From Kappaphycus alvarezii (lineage: Eukaryota > Rhodophyta > Florideophyceae > Gigartinales > Solieriaceae): a DNA stretch of 64,000 bases. The DNA is taken from positions 1,054,001 to 1,118,000 of the forward strand of contig NADL03000451.1 in the NCBI GenBank assembly GCA_002205965.3, written 5' to 3'. A program made the translations under genes and the position numbers. This document shows positions 32,700 to 44,103 of the stretch, in pieces; positions within the stretch are counted from its first letter, which is position 1; each line of letters opens with the position of its first letter. The notes under the pieces were generated by a model. That model had not been told where the DNA came from. It searched no databases and worked only from the letters and a program-made list of their open reading frames with translations.

Positions 32700-34140
32700 A
32701 CTAACTCCGCTGCATACGCCCGAACACGCCCTCGATCCATTCCATCCGCTCCAACACCTGATACGTTTCCTTCACGTTAGCGGCCACGCTTCCACCTCCG
32801 CACGAGAATCCGAAGAAACGGACGACCCATGGGACGGCCATGATTGTTCCCAACGCTGCGGGAAGGGGATGGAGTTCGGGGGAAAACGTCGGAAAGTCGG
32901 CCCACTCCAAGCCCTCCGCCAGGTAACGTGCGTCAACTTCGCTCCCGCGCCCGCGCACCGTGTCCAATCCTCCACGCTCAAACACGCCCCGTGAAGTCTG
33001 CGTAGCCCATCCGTGGCTTTTACTAACGAATGCCGATTGGGCTGCGAGCGCCATGGTTCCGGAATCCTTATCGTTGCGTCCGTCGCATACGCCGGCAGGT
33101 TGGGTGGCATTGGCACGATCCCGCCGAACAACCCGTTCATAGCCTCCACATAACGCATCTCCGCCACCGTGTGCACGAAGGTCCGATCGCAGCGAAAGCA
33201 ATCCGGGACCTGGTAAACGTCTGCACCTACCAACCAACGCTGTAGCATCCGGTATGCTGCTGCGGGCGATCGTAACGCCACTTTGCGCAGCCGACGTACG
33301 TTCGGGCGGCACTGCACCGAAGTCAGCAGTGCTACCAACGATACCAACGTTCGCGGCCTACGTTCCAGGCGGCCGATACCCCTGCGTTTTTCCGATAACG
33401 GCTCCCCCAACTTATCGTCCTCCCCGAACCATTCCGTTCCAGCCGACGTTCTCATGCCCACGCCTGGGTCGTCCGGAACGAAAACGCGGACCGCAACCGC
33501 CCGTGAACGTTTACCCTCCTCGTCGAAGTCCTCCACCCCGGTCTTCGTGACCACCGCGTTGGGTACCTCGTATATCGTCACGACCCTTCCCGCAACGTTG
33601 GGATCGATGGGCACCGTGGCACCGAAGACGGGTGCGACGTCATCGTCCACGTCCGCTTGTGACGTCGCGTGCGGCGCCTTCGACACGTGCTTCGGCCCAG
33701 CCGACTGCATCGGACCCGTTTCGTTGGGCAATACTGCCTCGCTCCGAAGAGCCACCCGCGTGCATGATGTTACGCCCCCGGTGTCGTCTGGGGGATCCGA
33801 GTCCCCGCCCCGCTCGTCGACTCGCGGCCAACGCTATTCCCGCGCGCTGTATCTGCCCGAGCTCCCGCGCCGGCGTTGCCCCCGGGGGATGGCACGACGT
33901 TCGCCGATTCCCCCTCGCGGCCCTCCGTCGAGGGTTCCCTACCACCCGTGTCGTAAAACAACCATGAACGCCGCGCCCTCCATGTTTCGTTTAGACTCCT
34001 CGTCGATCGCGGCTTCGAGGAATGCACGGGAACGATGAAGCGGAGGGATGTGGGATTCGGTACGCACGGACAAACGTAGGGTCGCGATGACTGAGTCCTG
34101 CTGCGTTGGAAAGAAAGAGGAAGACGGTAAGCGCACGAAG
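32700..34140 (-). pseudogene. antisense accessory gene of the chromovirus, frame-broken
   Basis: On the strand opposite to pol, three overlapping frames read as one protein. The first part (about 34100-33770) is acidic/Gly-rich. A 327-codon frame follows (33755-32772), containing VVTIYEVPNAVVTKTGVEDF and later AAAYRMLQRWLVGADVYQV and CFRCDRTFVHTVAEMRYVEA. The end (about 33040-32701) continues in a neighbouring frame with GLEWADFPTFSPELHP and VKETYQVLERMEWIEGVFG. I do not recognise the family. Antisense extra ORFs between pol and the 3' LTR are known from some plant Ty3/gypsy lineages (Tat/Ogre types), but relationship to those is not shown. Confidence 0.5.
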
Positions 34141-34428
34141 GCAAACGTGATGTTTTCGGAAATAGGCGGGTGAGGTGCACGAAACGTTGTGTACCCACCC
34201 TACACTGGGCAATAGTACGCATCTCGTGGACTTACGTTGTCCCAAATTCACGGTGTCAAATCCTCGTACGTTGCGCGGATTTGAAAATAGCGAAATCGCT
34301 CGAATTTGTACGGAAAATCACGATTCTTGCGCGGCGACGCCAACGTTCCTACCTGCCCCGCACCTTCTCTCACGACAATGCCACGTGGTAACGGTCGTGC
34401 AGGGTCGGCACGCTTGAGGGGGGGGCCG

Positions 34429-35168
34429 TGTTGCATAACTGCGGATGCCTATTACAGTATACTGTGCTACGTTATTCAGTATACCGTACTTATTACAGTA
34501 CTGTACACGTTATTACAGTACTACTGTACTACGTACCACGCCCTTACAGTGCCGACTGTCCACGTTAACACCGCTACTGTACACATGAGTACAGCCACGC
34601 TTACAGTAACGGGTACGTATACGCACCGCCGTCGTGAACCCTAGTCGTGGGCCGTAAGTCGAAGCGTGGTGGACACGTGTAGTGTCGCGTAGTATCGTAG
34701 GTAGCGTAGTACTTAACGTGCCCGCACTTCCCCCCACGGGAGAAAGTACCAAGCATCGAGTAGTCGTGTGGTAAAGTCTACCGTTCGGACCGCCCCAACT
34801 CTCGACTTTGGCCTAACGATCCAGACCCTCCCTTTCTCTCGTCCTTTTTCCTGCGCCTAGTCGCCTCCGGCACCTCACCTCCACGGGACTTGGGTGAGGG
34901 CACGGCACGGTAACGGATGTCGAAGACGCCTCAGCCACGACGGCTCTCGTACGATATACGCTTTAGCTGCGGTCCGTATAGGGGTGGCAAGGTAGGATCC
35001 GTCTTGATCCACTGCCGTTCCCTTCGCCTCGGTCCCCACCGTACGACTACGCTGGTCATCGTGACCCTACGTTCGCGTTTGTCGTTACGACACTACGTCT
35101 AAACGTAACCGACCTGATTCTCAGCACTAGCTCTAACGTTGTAGCACGAGCTACCGGTTTATGCTACA
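34429..35168 (+). repeat. chromovirus 3' LTR (full, 740 bp)
   Basis: It starts TGTTGCATAACTGCGG and ends GGTTTATGCTACA, followed by the target duplication ACGGT. It contains several CAGTACTGTAC-type palindromes in its first 100 bp, also present in the 5' copy. Confidence 0.9.
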
Positions 35169-35173
35169 ACGGT

Positions 35174-38100
35174 GTGATATATCATGGTGTGATATAAATT
35201 GATGCAGCAAGCGTAATAATGATGTATACTCGCACGGAATGTCTCAGAATAATTTATTTACATCTTTTAACAATCATCAGAGACATTTTAACGTTTGCAC
35301 ATGGTAAATAGTATCCACAATTCGCATCAAACTACAGTCATCGTATGCTTTATTGTCTACCGGCTTGTTACATATTCTGTTTTATTGCTTTATTTCACCT
35401 ACATTTCAAATAAAATGAATTAACTTTACCGTCCCGGTGCAAGAATCCGAACGGATTGATCTATCCGATCTTACTATACTTTAAGCCGTTCAGAAATTAT
35501 TTTGAGGGGAAGAAAAGGTATTTATAAAGTATCTGAAGGATTTCAAAACTCGCGAAACGTACGACAATATTACTACCAGAGCAATAAACATATCAAATTT
35601 CTATAATAAGAAGAATATACTGTTCTAATAAATTGAAAAAGAAACTCGACACGAAAAGACGTCCCTTGTCCATTTTTTTGTGTCCCAATTGCGAAACGGT
35701 CAAACAAGAGTAAACAAGGGTATACTTAAATACCATTGAGTTTTTATTTTGCCGTTCTAGGTAGTTTTAATTCGTTTTATTCACCACTAATTGAATCGGA
35801 AACTACCATTCTCGCTAAATTGAGCTTTCAAAATTTTTCAAAATGTCAAGAGGAAAAGCAAAGAATACCCCTGTCCTTTGAAGTTGCAGAAGAACTCTCC
35901 CCGGATCTTCTCCAACAACCCAACCTCCTTCCAATTCTACAGACTCTCTGACACTATGGCGTCTATTTACGCCTAGCAGGTCGCTTTTATCCAAAATAGA
36001 GTCACATGAAATTTGATATTTGAAACTCGTTCCCTCCAATCACTAAACTCTTCCTTCTCACTTTCCTAAATTACATAACCATATGATTTCAGGTCTCCTT
36101 GCCGTTATTCTGCTCAATTTTACAGCTGTACAGATGTGCACTATTTCTAAATCTAAATTACTACAAACATATTTCACCAAGATGGATAGTGATCACTATT
36201 ATAACGTAGAAGGCGAAGAAATAAAAGATTCTTAGAAATGAGTAATGTCTTCTATCTCCATGCAAACTTCGTAGATGATGCTCTTGTGCCTAAAAACTGA
36301 CCACAAGCAGACCTATATTCATACATGTGGTCACGCATAAAAAAGTGGCAGTCAGATACATTATTGTAAAAAAATTACCTTTAGTCGCACTGTGGAGTAG
36401 ATTAGGAAATTCATGACCGAATATTCGACCATTATAAAATTTGGTCTCCTTTTGTGATTCAAACATCTGTCCCGGAAGACTCAATGACATGGGATAAATC
36501 AAAACATTCCGTGCTCCCCAAATGATCTCCATTGCGCTTCGTAGTGAAAATACTGTAAGCTCTGACAAATTGAACTCCACTTCTCAAGACTCAAAAAATA
36601 TGGATTTTAGTGAGACTTCTTTCTTGATTTTAGTGACTTGAACAACTTTTTTGAGGAGACAGTATTAGAGCACCTATAAAATCGTAAAATTAGTGACTTT
36701 AACGAAAAAAACGGAGTGTTCGCCTGAGCGTTTGCAACGAATGGCCGACCGAGGTTCTTTTTTCTTATACGATTTCGTAATTTGTCGTATACCAAATCGG
36801 TAGGGAAAATAAGATAAAAACATCCAATGGTAGGGAATTTTTATCTCTCTGAATCTAATTCTCATCATGAAATAAATATAAAGGAATATTAGATCCTTAT
36901 AAAGTCTGATCAAATTCAAAACAGCGCAGGAAATAAAATTTGTCTATACATACTGTATAAATATTAATTCTCAGGTATTTAAATGACAAAAGAAATTAAG
37001 TTAAGAATTAAACGCACAATTGCTACCTCGAGTTACCTGCTGTTACTGCTATATGAAATATATAGAGGATAATCGAAGTTTTTTGTCAAAAAATTGAAAC
37101 TCAAAGTGAAAAAATCGAACTAGGGAATTCAAAGTTTTTTTGGAGGCTCTGAAAGAAATAATCTACCGTTACACCACAAACTTTCTTTGAATTGCCCCTA
37201 GTAGTTCTTTGCGTAAAGAACCAGCTTCAAGAGGCTAGAAAAGGGGAGTAAAAGAAGGTTATCAAGATTCTCTTTTTTATTTCAAGGACATGAAAGCATA
37301 CTTATAAGTTAGTGTAACCAAAAAATCGTAACATTTTCCGTTTCTTGAGTGATTAATGTAATTTGATAAGATAATTTCAAGCGCTGAGCTTGAATTGATG
37401 TATCCGCTTTAAAACACATATAAAAAAGTAAACTGACGTTTTCAGTGCAGAAACAGAGAGTTTAGTCTGTTGTGATATATAGTTCCATTTCATGAAATAA
37501 AACGTCGTTTCAACTTTACTTTGGGGTATATGATGAATCCTTTTAACAATTCCGTATAGTAAAAGGGATTTTTCTTTCATTCGTTCAAGAATCATGAAAA
37601 GATTGAGTTTTTAAAAACGTTGCCCTGGCTCCCATATCTAGGTATGTCCGAGAATTTTCGATTATATGAGGTTGAGTTTTCCGAGTAGACTGCCAAGTTC
37701 CCAGAGATCAACATTATAAAAAATATCCGAGTAGTGATTGAGAATAATATTTACCGTAGTAAAACACAGATCGATTGCATCAAATAGTTGATTGAAAAGT
37801 TTGGGCAGTCTGTGAAAAACTGAGTTCATTTTCATCAGGATATATACGATTTTCTTCCTGAAAGTTTGATTGAGGTAGTAAAAATAGAGTTTGGGAGCTC
37901 AGTAATAGTTGTTGGTAAAAAGCCAAACTAACGGTATTCATTAAATTTTTTTCTGTCGTGCAAATCACAAAGACGTGCGGAAAAACAACAGAAATGGTAC
38001 AATCCGTTCCGTGGCCATGTAATGCGAGACGGAGCAATGGAAAGTGTGTCTTCAATATTGAAGGGCTATGTTTGCGACTCGCCAAAGCAGCTGAACGAAA

Positions 38101-39484
38101 ATATTCGTTAACTGCAGACTTCAATGTGTAAATGGTGCCTCTTCCCTTGCGCAGTCCCACCACGACAGTTGCGACGAAATAAAACAGCGGAGTCGATCGG
38201 GCAGCAGCGGACGAACGATTCAGTACAATGAGAAACAAATAAAATTTCGCAGAAAATTAGATAAAGCAATATCGGATGCGTTTAGGTGAATGTGTCATTT
38301 TGGTGTCATCAAAAGCTGAGCTATGCCATTTGGTCCACGTGTGCAGCTTCAGTGATTGGTCACAGTCCGAAACATGCAGATGTTTGCCTTTCCCTCCAAA
38401 GCTAATTAATTTTAGTGGCCCTGTAGGTTGCACTTCTCTACTCTGTCGATAAAGCACACTATCAATCATACAGTACAGTGTGTGCAAAAACAATGCCACC
38501 CTTGATTACTGTGAATTTAGTATAGAGAAACACAAAAAAATTTACTACATTGGGTAAAGTGAAACATCTAATTACTGACGTATAACATACCCCGCGTTCT
38601 CATCGCATATGTCGTCAGTAGCCGCCTCAATAGAGGTGGTGAAGCCGATAGGGTTACGTGGGTTAACATTAGGAACAGCGGGTTTCCATGAGATGGTTAG
38701 CGTGTTAGCGTTGCATCCCAGATCACGATAAAAATTGAGGTACCGTTAGTCCATATGTTTACGAGATGTGACCGTTGTATTGCGGTGTCCATCCTTCCCA
38801 CATATGGTATATTTGGAGGTACGTAAAGTGCCTCTACCTGTCGCGGGCCGTTCCGCCTGTCTCTCTAACGTGAATATCACGCTAAAGCCTTCTCGTGGCT
38901 ATTTTCGCCCATAGGATCGATTGAACACTAATTTAGCACCCTTGTAAAAGATCTCTGTCGTGCGAAAGCTTACGGACTTTGCAGTTGACGTGTTGCGAAA
39001 GCGATACTCCGGCAAGCGAGCTTGAAAAAGTGAGAGTTCACGATGTGAAGTATGATATGACATGAAAGAGAAACCCAAATATCCGAATGACAAGAGATAA
39101 TTCAAACCACAATGTAGTGAACGACCGAAGGAAGAACAATTTCGATTCGACACGTGTAACGGAAAAGAGAGACTCACTGAAATAAAGCGAATGAAACGAA
39201 GAACAAGGATGACTTTTGATTGGGCTATGAAGGATGAATGTAAGTTGGGAGGCGGGAGAACAAGAGACGACTTGAGGAACCAGAAATTGCGCTGGAGGTT
39301 TAAAAGTTGGCGGTTATATAGCCCTGTTGAACCGGTCTTGATCGTAACCAAGGTGGAGGCGGAATACTGCAGCTTGTGTTGCAGATCCTCTACCTTTTTA
39401 AAGGGGTAAAAATGGGGCGCTTTACTGAGTAAGGATGTAGTACCGTTATTTTCAGGAGACTACAGGGACAGGTCTGCATACTAG
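35174..39484. other. 4.3-kb AT-rich stretch without a recognised gene
   Basis: No conserved domain or RNA gene is visible. Open frames up to about 150 codons on the minus strand (38238-37780 and 39351-38899) lack recognisable motifs. The base composition drops sharply to AT-rich right at the chromovirus edge. Confidence 0.4.
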
Positions 39485-39663
39485 CTAGTGTCCAAAGGAC
39501 AAGCAAATGTACTCATATGAGTACAGTAATGTACTCATATGAGTACAAATGATTGTTCGAAATTATCTAGATTTTTTTAATTAAAATTATGCACTGGCAC
39601 GCTGAATCCCTAAAAAATAACTTCCCCTAACTATAAAAGAAGTAGTTTCATCCTCATTCACAA

Positions 39664-39740
39664 CAACCGCTGTGGCCTAATGGGCTTCAAGTAAAGAATG
39701 AACAAAGAAATCGTGAGTCCGACTCGCTGCGCTCCACAGG
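39664..39740 (+). other. tRNA-like A-box segment inside the piggyBac-like element
   Basis: GCTGTGGCCTAATGGGC resembles a tRNA A box; about 45 bp on, CGTGAGTCCGACTCGC is a weak B-box candidate. It shares the TGTGGCCTA start with the segment at 10572-10650. It does not fold as a normal tRNA. Possible SINE fragment. Confidence 0.25.
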
Positions 39741-40026
39741 AGGGCAAAAACTTCCTTCAGGAAGGTCGACATTTCTGCGACAGCTGCTACCTCAGTTTGC
39801 CTTAGCGCGCCCACTTGAACATGAGCAGAGGGGTTAATTCACTGATCACTCATAAAGGGGAATAACGCCAGGTAAGTATGCTAATTCCGCAAGTCGAACG
39901 ACGCGAATCAGAAATGTAGGCGGCTATAGTCAAGGACTCAATTTTTTTTCATTTTTACTCATTCAACCTACATAAAATGTAAGCGTAGACAAGTAAACAT
40001 CACTATAGAGTAGTATAAAGCATCTT

Positions 40027-42084
40027 CTAATTATGACAGAAGTGGACATCGCGTAAGTGATTTTGAAAGCAGTTACGTCCTGTCTCTGAATGGCATATCC
40101 AAACCTCTTTGTTCAGTTTCAGGCACTCAGAGCAGAGAAATTTGGACTTCTTGTCAGATTTGCAAATTTTGCATCTGCTTTGAAACGCCGCTTTCGTTGG
40201 GGCCCCATTGGATCCTTTGCGCCTTTTCACTGTGGGCACCAGGTGGATTCCAGTACCGCAGGCCAATGAGGGAACAGAATCCTCTGGAACGTCAATGTCA
40301 GATCTGCGGAGGCCAATAGCATCAAATGAATTGTCAATGAGTTGCTCTGCAAGTTTTGCATAAAAATCTTTTTGAGACATGCAATTTCTTGCACCCATCA
40401 AACCCTTGTATAGAAGCCATGAGTCAACGATGCAAATTGCAAGCAAAGATGTATTAACCCTCAACGACCAATCATTGACTTCGAATTTCTTCTCCAATCC
40501 AAGATCATCTTGTCTGCATCTGTTATGCCTGTCAATCTGGGAGCACGTTTGATAATATGTGCTGACAACCGCTGGAACTGGAATTTCCATTTCCACAAGT
40601 AGCGTTTCATTACCAGCAGATCCAACGAGACCTTCTGATAGGCTCTGACGGAAGTGTTGTACCGGAGGTGCTGACAAAGTATCTTCTGTCTCTATCCATC
40701 CACAGAACGGCCATCATAGAAGGGTGGCTTTCCGCCTCGGACTTACCATACAGATATGATCTCCGCGCCTGAAAGTTCCAGCCCTGACAAAAATGACATA
40801 GGAAACTGCCTTGTCGCATTCTTGACGACACCTGTAAACCTCAGTCCATATTCAAAAAGCGCATTTGCTGTGGCCACGAAGCAAATGCAGAGTCTGCACA
40901 GACAAGTCGATTCGAATGAAACCAAGGCTCTGTAAGGCGAAGAACAACAGCAGTACCATGAGGGAAATTTGACTCGTAACGCCGATTACTGCAGTCAGAT
41001 GCTGACAAAACAATCTCCAAACTCAATACAATGCCACTGACACCACAGCACGCAGTCTTGATCTCACATCCGTTTTCAGGCTTACGGTCCATGGCGACAT
41101 AGTGCGGTAGTCCTTCTGACATCCAATCCCCCCCATTCCGTACCAGCGTGACATGCTTTCATCCACGCAAATTCTCTCCGATGGCGAAAAACTTGACCTC
41201 CTATGCCGTTTTATGGCCTCCACGAATCCGCTGACCAAAGACCATCTTCTGTCAGTGCTTTCAGTTTCAGTGTAGCGGCTGAATGTAATACATGAAACCA
41301 GTGCTTCGAAACGGTTCCTCGAAATGATTTTTCCAAAAGCCGCCAATGGAATGTATTTGGATGTAGACTGTGTACTCCAAAGTGACCTTCTGCTTGTAAA
41401 CTCGAATCTGCATAGCAATATGAGAATTCCAAAAAACTTTAGAATTTCACCAGCTGTGTACGCATGTGCCCACCATTAGCGAGTTTCCGGTTTGTAAGTT
41501 CGGTAATTGTGGAAAGGTGTTCGATAGGAAACATGCAAAGGAAAAAATCATACGGGGTCTTCTCATACTCGGTATGACCTTGTATGTACGTGTTCCCTGC
41601 TGGACCAATTACCTTCCATGGCCGATATGCCGTTGATCCATTCAACGGTAATACTACCTCCTGATTGGTCCAAATTTTTCCATGCACTTCTTTGCATACC
41701 CCTCCTACTCCGGCCATCCCATTGGCTTCTTCTCGAGGTTCTTCAACAGAAGGTTGACGATTCGGTAGCTCGACCTCAGCAGCAGTTGTCTCTATTTCAT
41801 TGGACGTTGCTGAGGCCACCTTCAGATGCTTCTCCTGGCTTGATGTTGACGAGTTTCAAGCTGACGCGCTTTGTTCTGTCCTGAATGGACCAGTCTGCGG
41901 TGACCGAAGTCTGACGTCTTCCGGTAGATGTGTCAACTTCGATGCCGACCACGGTTCCGTTGACGCGCTTACTTCTCCAAAGGGAACCGAATAGTCGCTT
42001 ACACTCAGCCGCTGACGTGACAAGGGTTGCGCGAGTGTTGACAAGGTTTCCGGGCTGTTGACGGGGGTCATTTGGATTCGTCAT
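40027..42084 (-). pseudogene. piggyBac-like transposase, frame-broken
   Basis: Read from 42084 to 40027 over at least four frames. The N-terminal 190 residues are variable and acidic. The catalytic domain (DDE_Tnp_1_7 type) starts with SRNRFEALVSCITFS (about 41310). It has the first catalytic Asp in CVDESMSRWYG (41165) and the second in LVCADSAFAS (about 40895). Further blocks (MSFLSGLELSGAE, then YYQTCSQIDRHNRCRQDDLG) match the piggyBac insertion/C-terminal region, ending WLLYKGLMGARNC. The last 60 residues are a Cys/His zinc domain (CKICKSDKK, CSECLK, CHSETGRNCFQ) that in this family binds the transposon ends. Frame changes near 41810, 41430, 41120 and 40830-40680 prevent translation as read. 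Confidence 0.8.
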
Positions 42085-42310
42085 TTTTGGTTAAATTTTT
42101 CGATGTTGACAAACTTGTTGTGTGTCGAATGAACAGTTGAGAGTAAACTCCGAAGTTTTGCACGGTTGACTACCTAAGGGTGCGACTAGATATAGTGAAA
42201 AGCTAATGGTGTCATTTGTTAATTTTTGTATAAAATCTAGTCGTTAGAAATATGGACTCATTATGAGTACATTTGGACTCATATGAGTACAATTGTCCTC
42301 TGGACACTAG

Positions 42311-44100
42311 AGAGCCTGAAAATGAGGCCGAGTCATGAGGTACGACAGGGGTGGTGAGAGGCCAGCTTGTTAAAGTCTCTAGTCTGCAAAAGAAACATGG
42401 AGGTTAGAGAAGTATAGATCGTAAGATAAAAGTTTCTCGGGTCCTTGCCCTTCTTGAGTACCGAGGCATCAGCCTCGAGCACTCAACTTCATGATGCTTT
42501 GCTCTTCGTCGTGGTCTGATTTTTTGTAAGCTCAATACCTATATTTGTGAATAAAAAAAAAATGGTCTCCTCAAAAAAATTTCTGCCATATTATTGCCTG
42601 AAATGGCTTTCGTCAAGCCATCAAAATAATTCCGCTCTATATGATTATTACGTTCCAGCAGTCCGATTGGTTCAAAATTTCTGCACTAGTTTCTAGAATC
42701 GCTGTTTGCCGGTGTGGGACGGTTTATTAGGTAGTATTGTCCGGTATACACGTGTAATGTACAATGCAGTACCGTACAGAGATCAACTGAGCTTTCCGCA
42801 GTCATGAGTCAGTCTCACGAAAGCTCTGTACTGCTCTACTGTACTCTACTGTACTCTACTGTACTCTACTGCAAACCAAACAGCAACACAAGGAGCCTAT
42901 CACAGGCCTCAGCGCCGTAGCAGATAGCATACGGTACCGCAACGTTATGATAACACATGACCTCTCGCCAAGGGTTACAGTAATGTGATCAATTGTAACT
43001 CGGCATGTAACTAGCTTTGAGAGGGATCTTTACTCGTTGCTTATCTTGAGTTTGCAGGTTTACATCGTAGCGGTTGACCATAAACGCAAAAAATATGGTC
43101 CCGTAGCATAGTATGGCTTTACATACGCTGGATAATGGCTTGTGGCCTGAATCGTTCAGGATAAACGTACCTTCAGCTAGGTAAAGTACTGTATCACTAG
43201 TGCACGAGCTTGCGGGATTATATGAAAATTCAATGGTGTTTGGCACTTTTAGTTTGGCCCGAGAAATATGGCTTTTAGTGCAAAAGAAAGATCATTATTC
43301 ATGTAATGCCCAGGAGGCCACATTTTTCAGACCTCTGCTGATTTTAGATCTCTAGTTTCCCGAGAACAAGCGGCTCAGCATCGACAGCATGGATGGTGTG
43401 ATGGCTGCGACACTGCGATTGTTGATTCTCTTTGTTGGCAGCCGAAAACAACGACCTTCAATAGGGGAATGGCGATGTGGTGCGGGAAATAAGGACATCA
43501 AGATCTATTTAGTCAGCAACCACAACCAGGTCCATCACAGACGGCTTAGCAGTTTCCTATTAATGGCCATCCGTCGCTACCTAAAGGAGCGGGGAATATT
43601 GAACGCTTCCCTATACCTATCCACTCTACCCCTTGCCTGGGCCAGTTGAATTAATTCCATAAAAAGACGTTTCTTCTCCGTTGAAATCATTTCCTGTGTT
43701 CCTTTTAGATCTAAAAGGCGCTGATTTTCCTAATATTTTTTTTCCTCTTCTACTCCATCTCAACCATAGCCTCTAGCATATCCTCCCTTGTTAACTCCAG
43801 CCCCAGGGTATTATCAACGAAGCCGCCTCTACCTGTTAGCTCCGGTGCAAATCTCTTGTACTCTAAACATAGCCGACTGCAATCAGATATAGCGGATTCG
43901 AATCTTGCTATTTCAGTACTATCCTTCCTGACTCAATCCGGTACAGCATGAAAGAGACTAAGAGGCCAAATTCCAGCACATCTAAAACCTGAGATTATGT
44001 AAGACTCCGTGACTGCCTGTTCATAACCCTGCATCAAACTATACCATACTTCAAGACCTCCCAGCTTCTCTCCTCTAGATCAAAGTTCTCGTAATCGATT
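42311..44100. other. no gene recognised; contains a short tandem repeat
   Basis: Apart from the tandem repeat at 42834-42872 I see nothing to support a gene. The open frame 43389-43649 (+) has no known motif. Confidence 0.35.
42834..42872. repeat. 10-bp tandem repeat (CTCTACTGTA)n
   Basis: Almost four perfect copies of CTCTACTGTA lie head to tail, next to further GTAC-type palindromes (42740-42780). The unit is related to the dispersed CTGTACAG repeats. Confidence 0.85.
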
Positions 44101-44103
44101 GCA

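Larger units (their letters stand above)
26065..35168 (+). mobile_element. chromodomain Ty3/gypsy retrotransposon (chromovirus), defective
   Basis: The 9.1-kb element is bounded by the 5-bp target duplication ACGGT (26060-26064 and 35169-35173). Its outer ends are TGTAGCATAA and its reverse complement TTATGCTACA. LTR copies lie at 26065 and 34429. A Gly/purine tract (G-rich, about 34416-34428) precedes the 3' LTR. Inside are Gag, aspartic protease, integrase with HHCC zinc motif and a C-terminal chromodomain on the plus strand, then about 3.5 kb of extra sequence with one sense and two antisense ORFs. Reverse transcriptase and RNase H are absent between protease and integrase. The element is GC-rich, unlike both flanks. 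Multiple frame breaks and small LTR differences show it is older than the copia at 10-15 kb. Confidence 0.9.
39489..42306 (-). mobile_element. piggyBac-like DNA transposon
   Basis: The 2818-bp element is bounded by inverted ends TGTCCAAAGGACAAG (left) and TGTCCAGAGGACAAT (right, reverse complement). Subterminal copies of the 18-bp palindrome TGTACTCATATGAGTACA follow: two on the left (39508-39525 and 39530-39547) and two imperfect ones on the right (about 42255-42291). CTAG flanks both ends (39485-39488 and 42307-42310), so the target duplication appears to be CTAG rather than the TTAA of classical piggyBac, unless CTAG is part of the inverted repeat. The transposase gene fills the right two thirds on the minus strand. 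Confidence 0.85.

Noticed and set aside
33632..33967. Plus-strand ORFs of 70-250 codons across 33.2-34.0 kb
   Set aside because: They are Arg/Pro/Ser-rich readings complementary to the antisense accessory gene, whose frames look more protein-like; treated as shadows.
26719..35102. Second, independent retroelement inside the chromovirus, suggested by antisense ORFs
   Set aside because: No reverse transcriptase, integrase or terminal repeats are seen on the antisense strand; simpler to treat them as accessory ORFs.
37780..38238. 152-codon minus-strand ORF as a gene
   Set aside because: No motif, no homologue recognised and no supporting neighbour; left unannotated.
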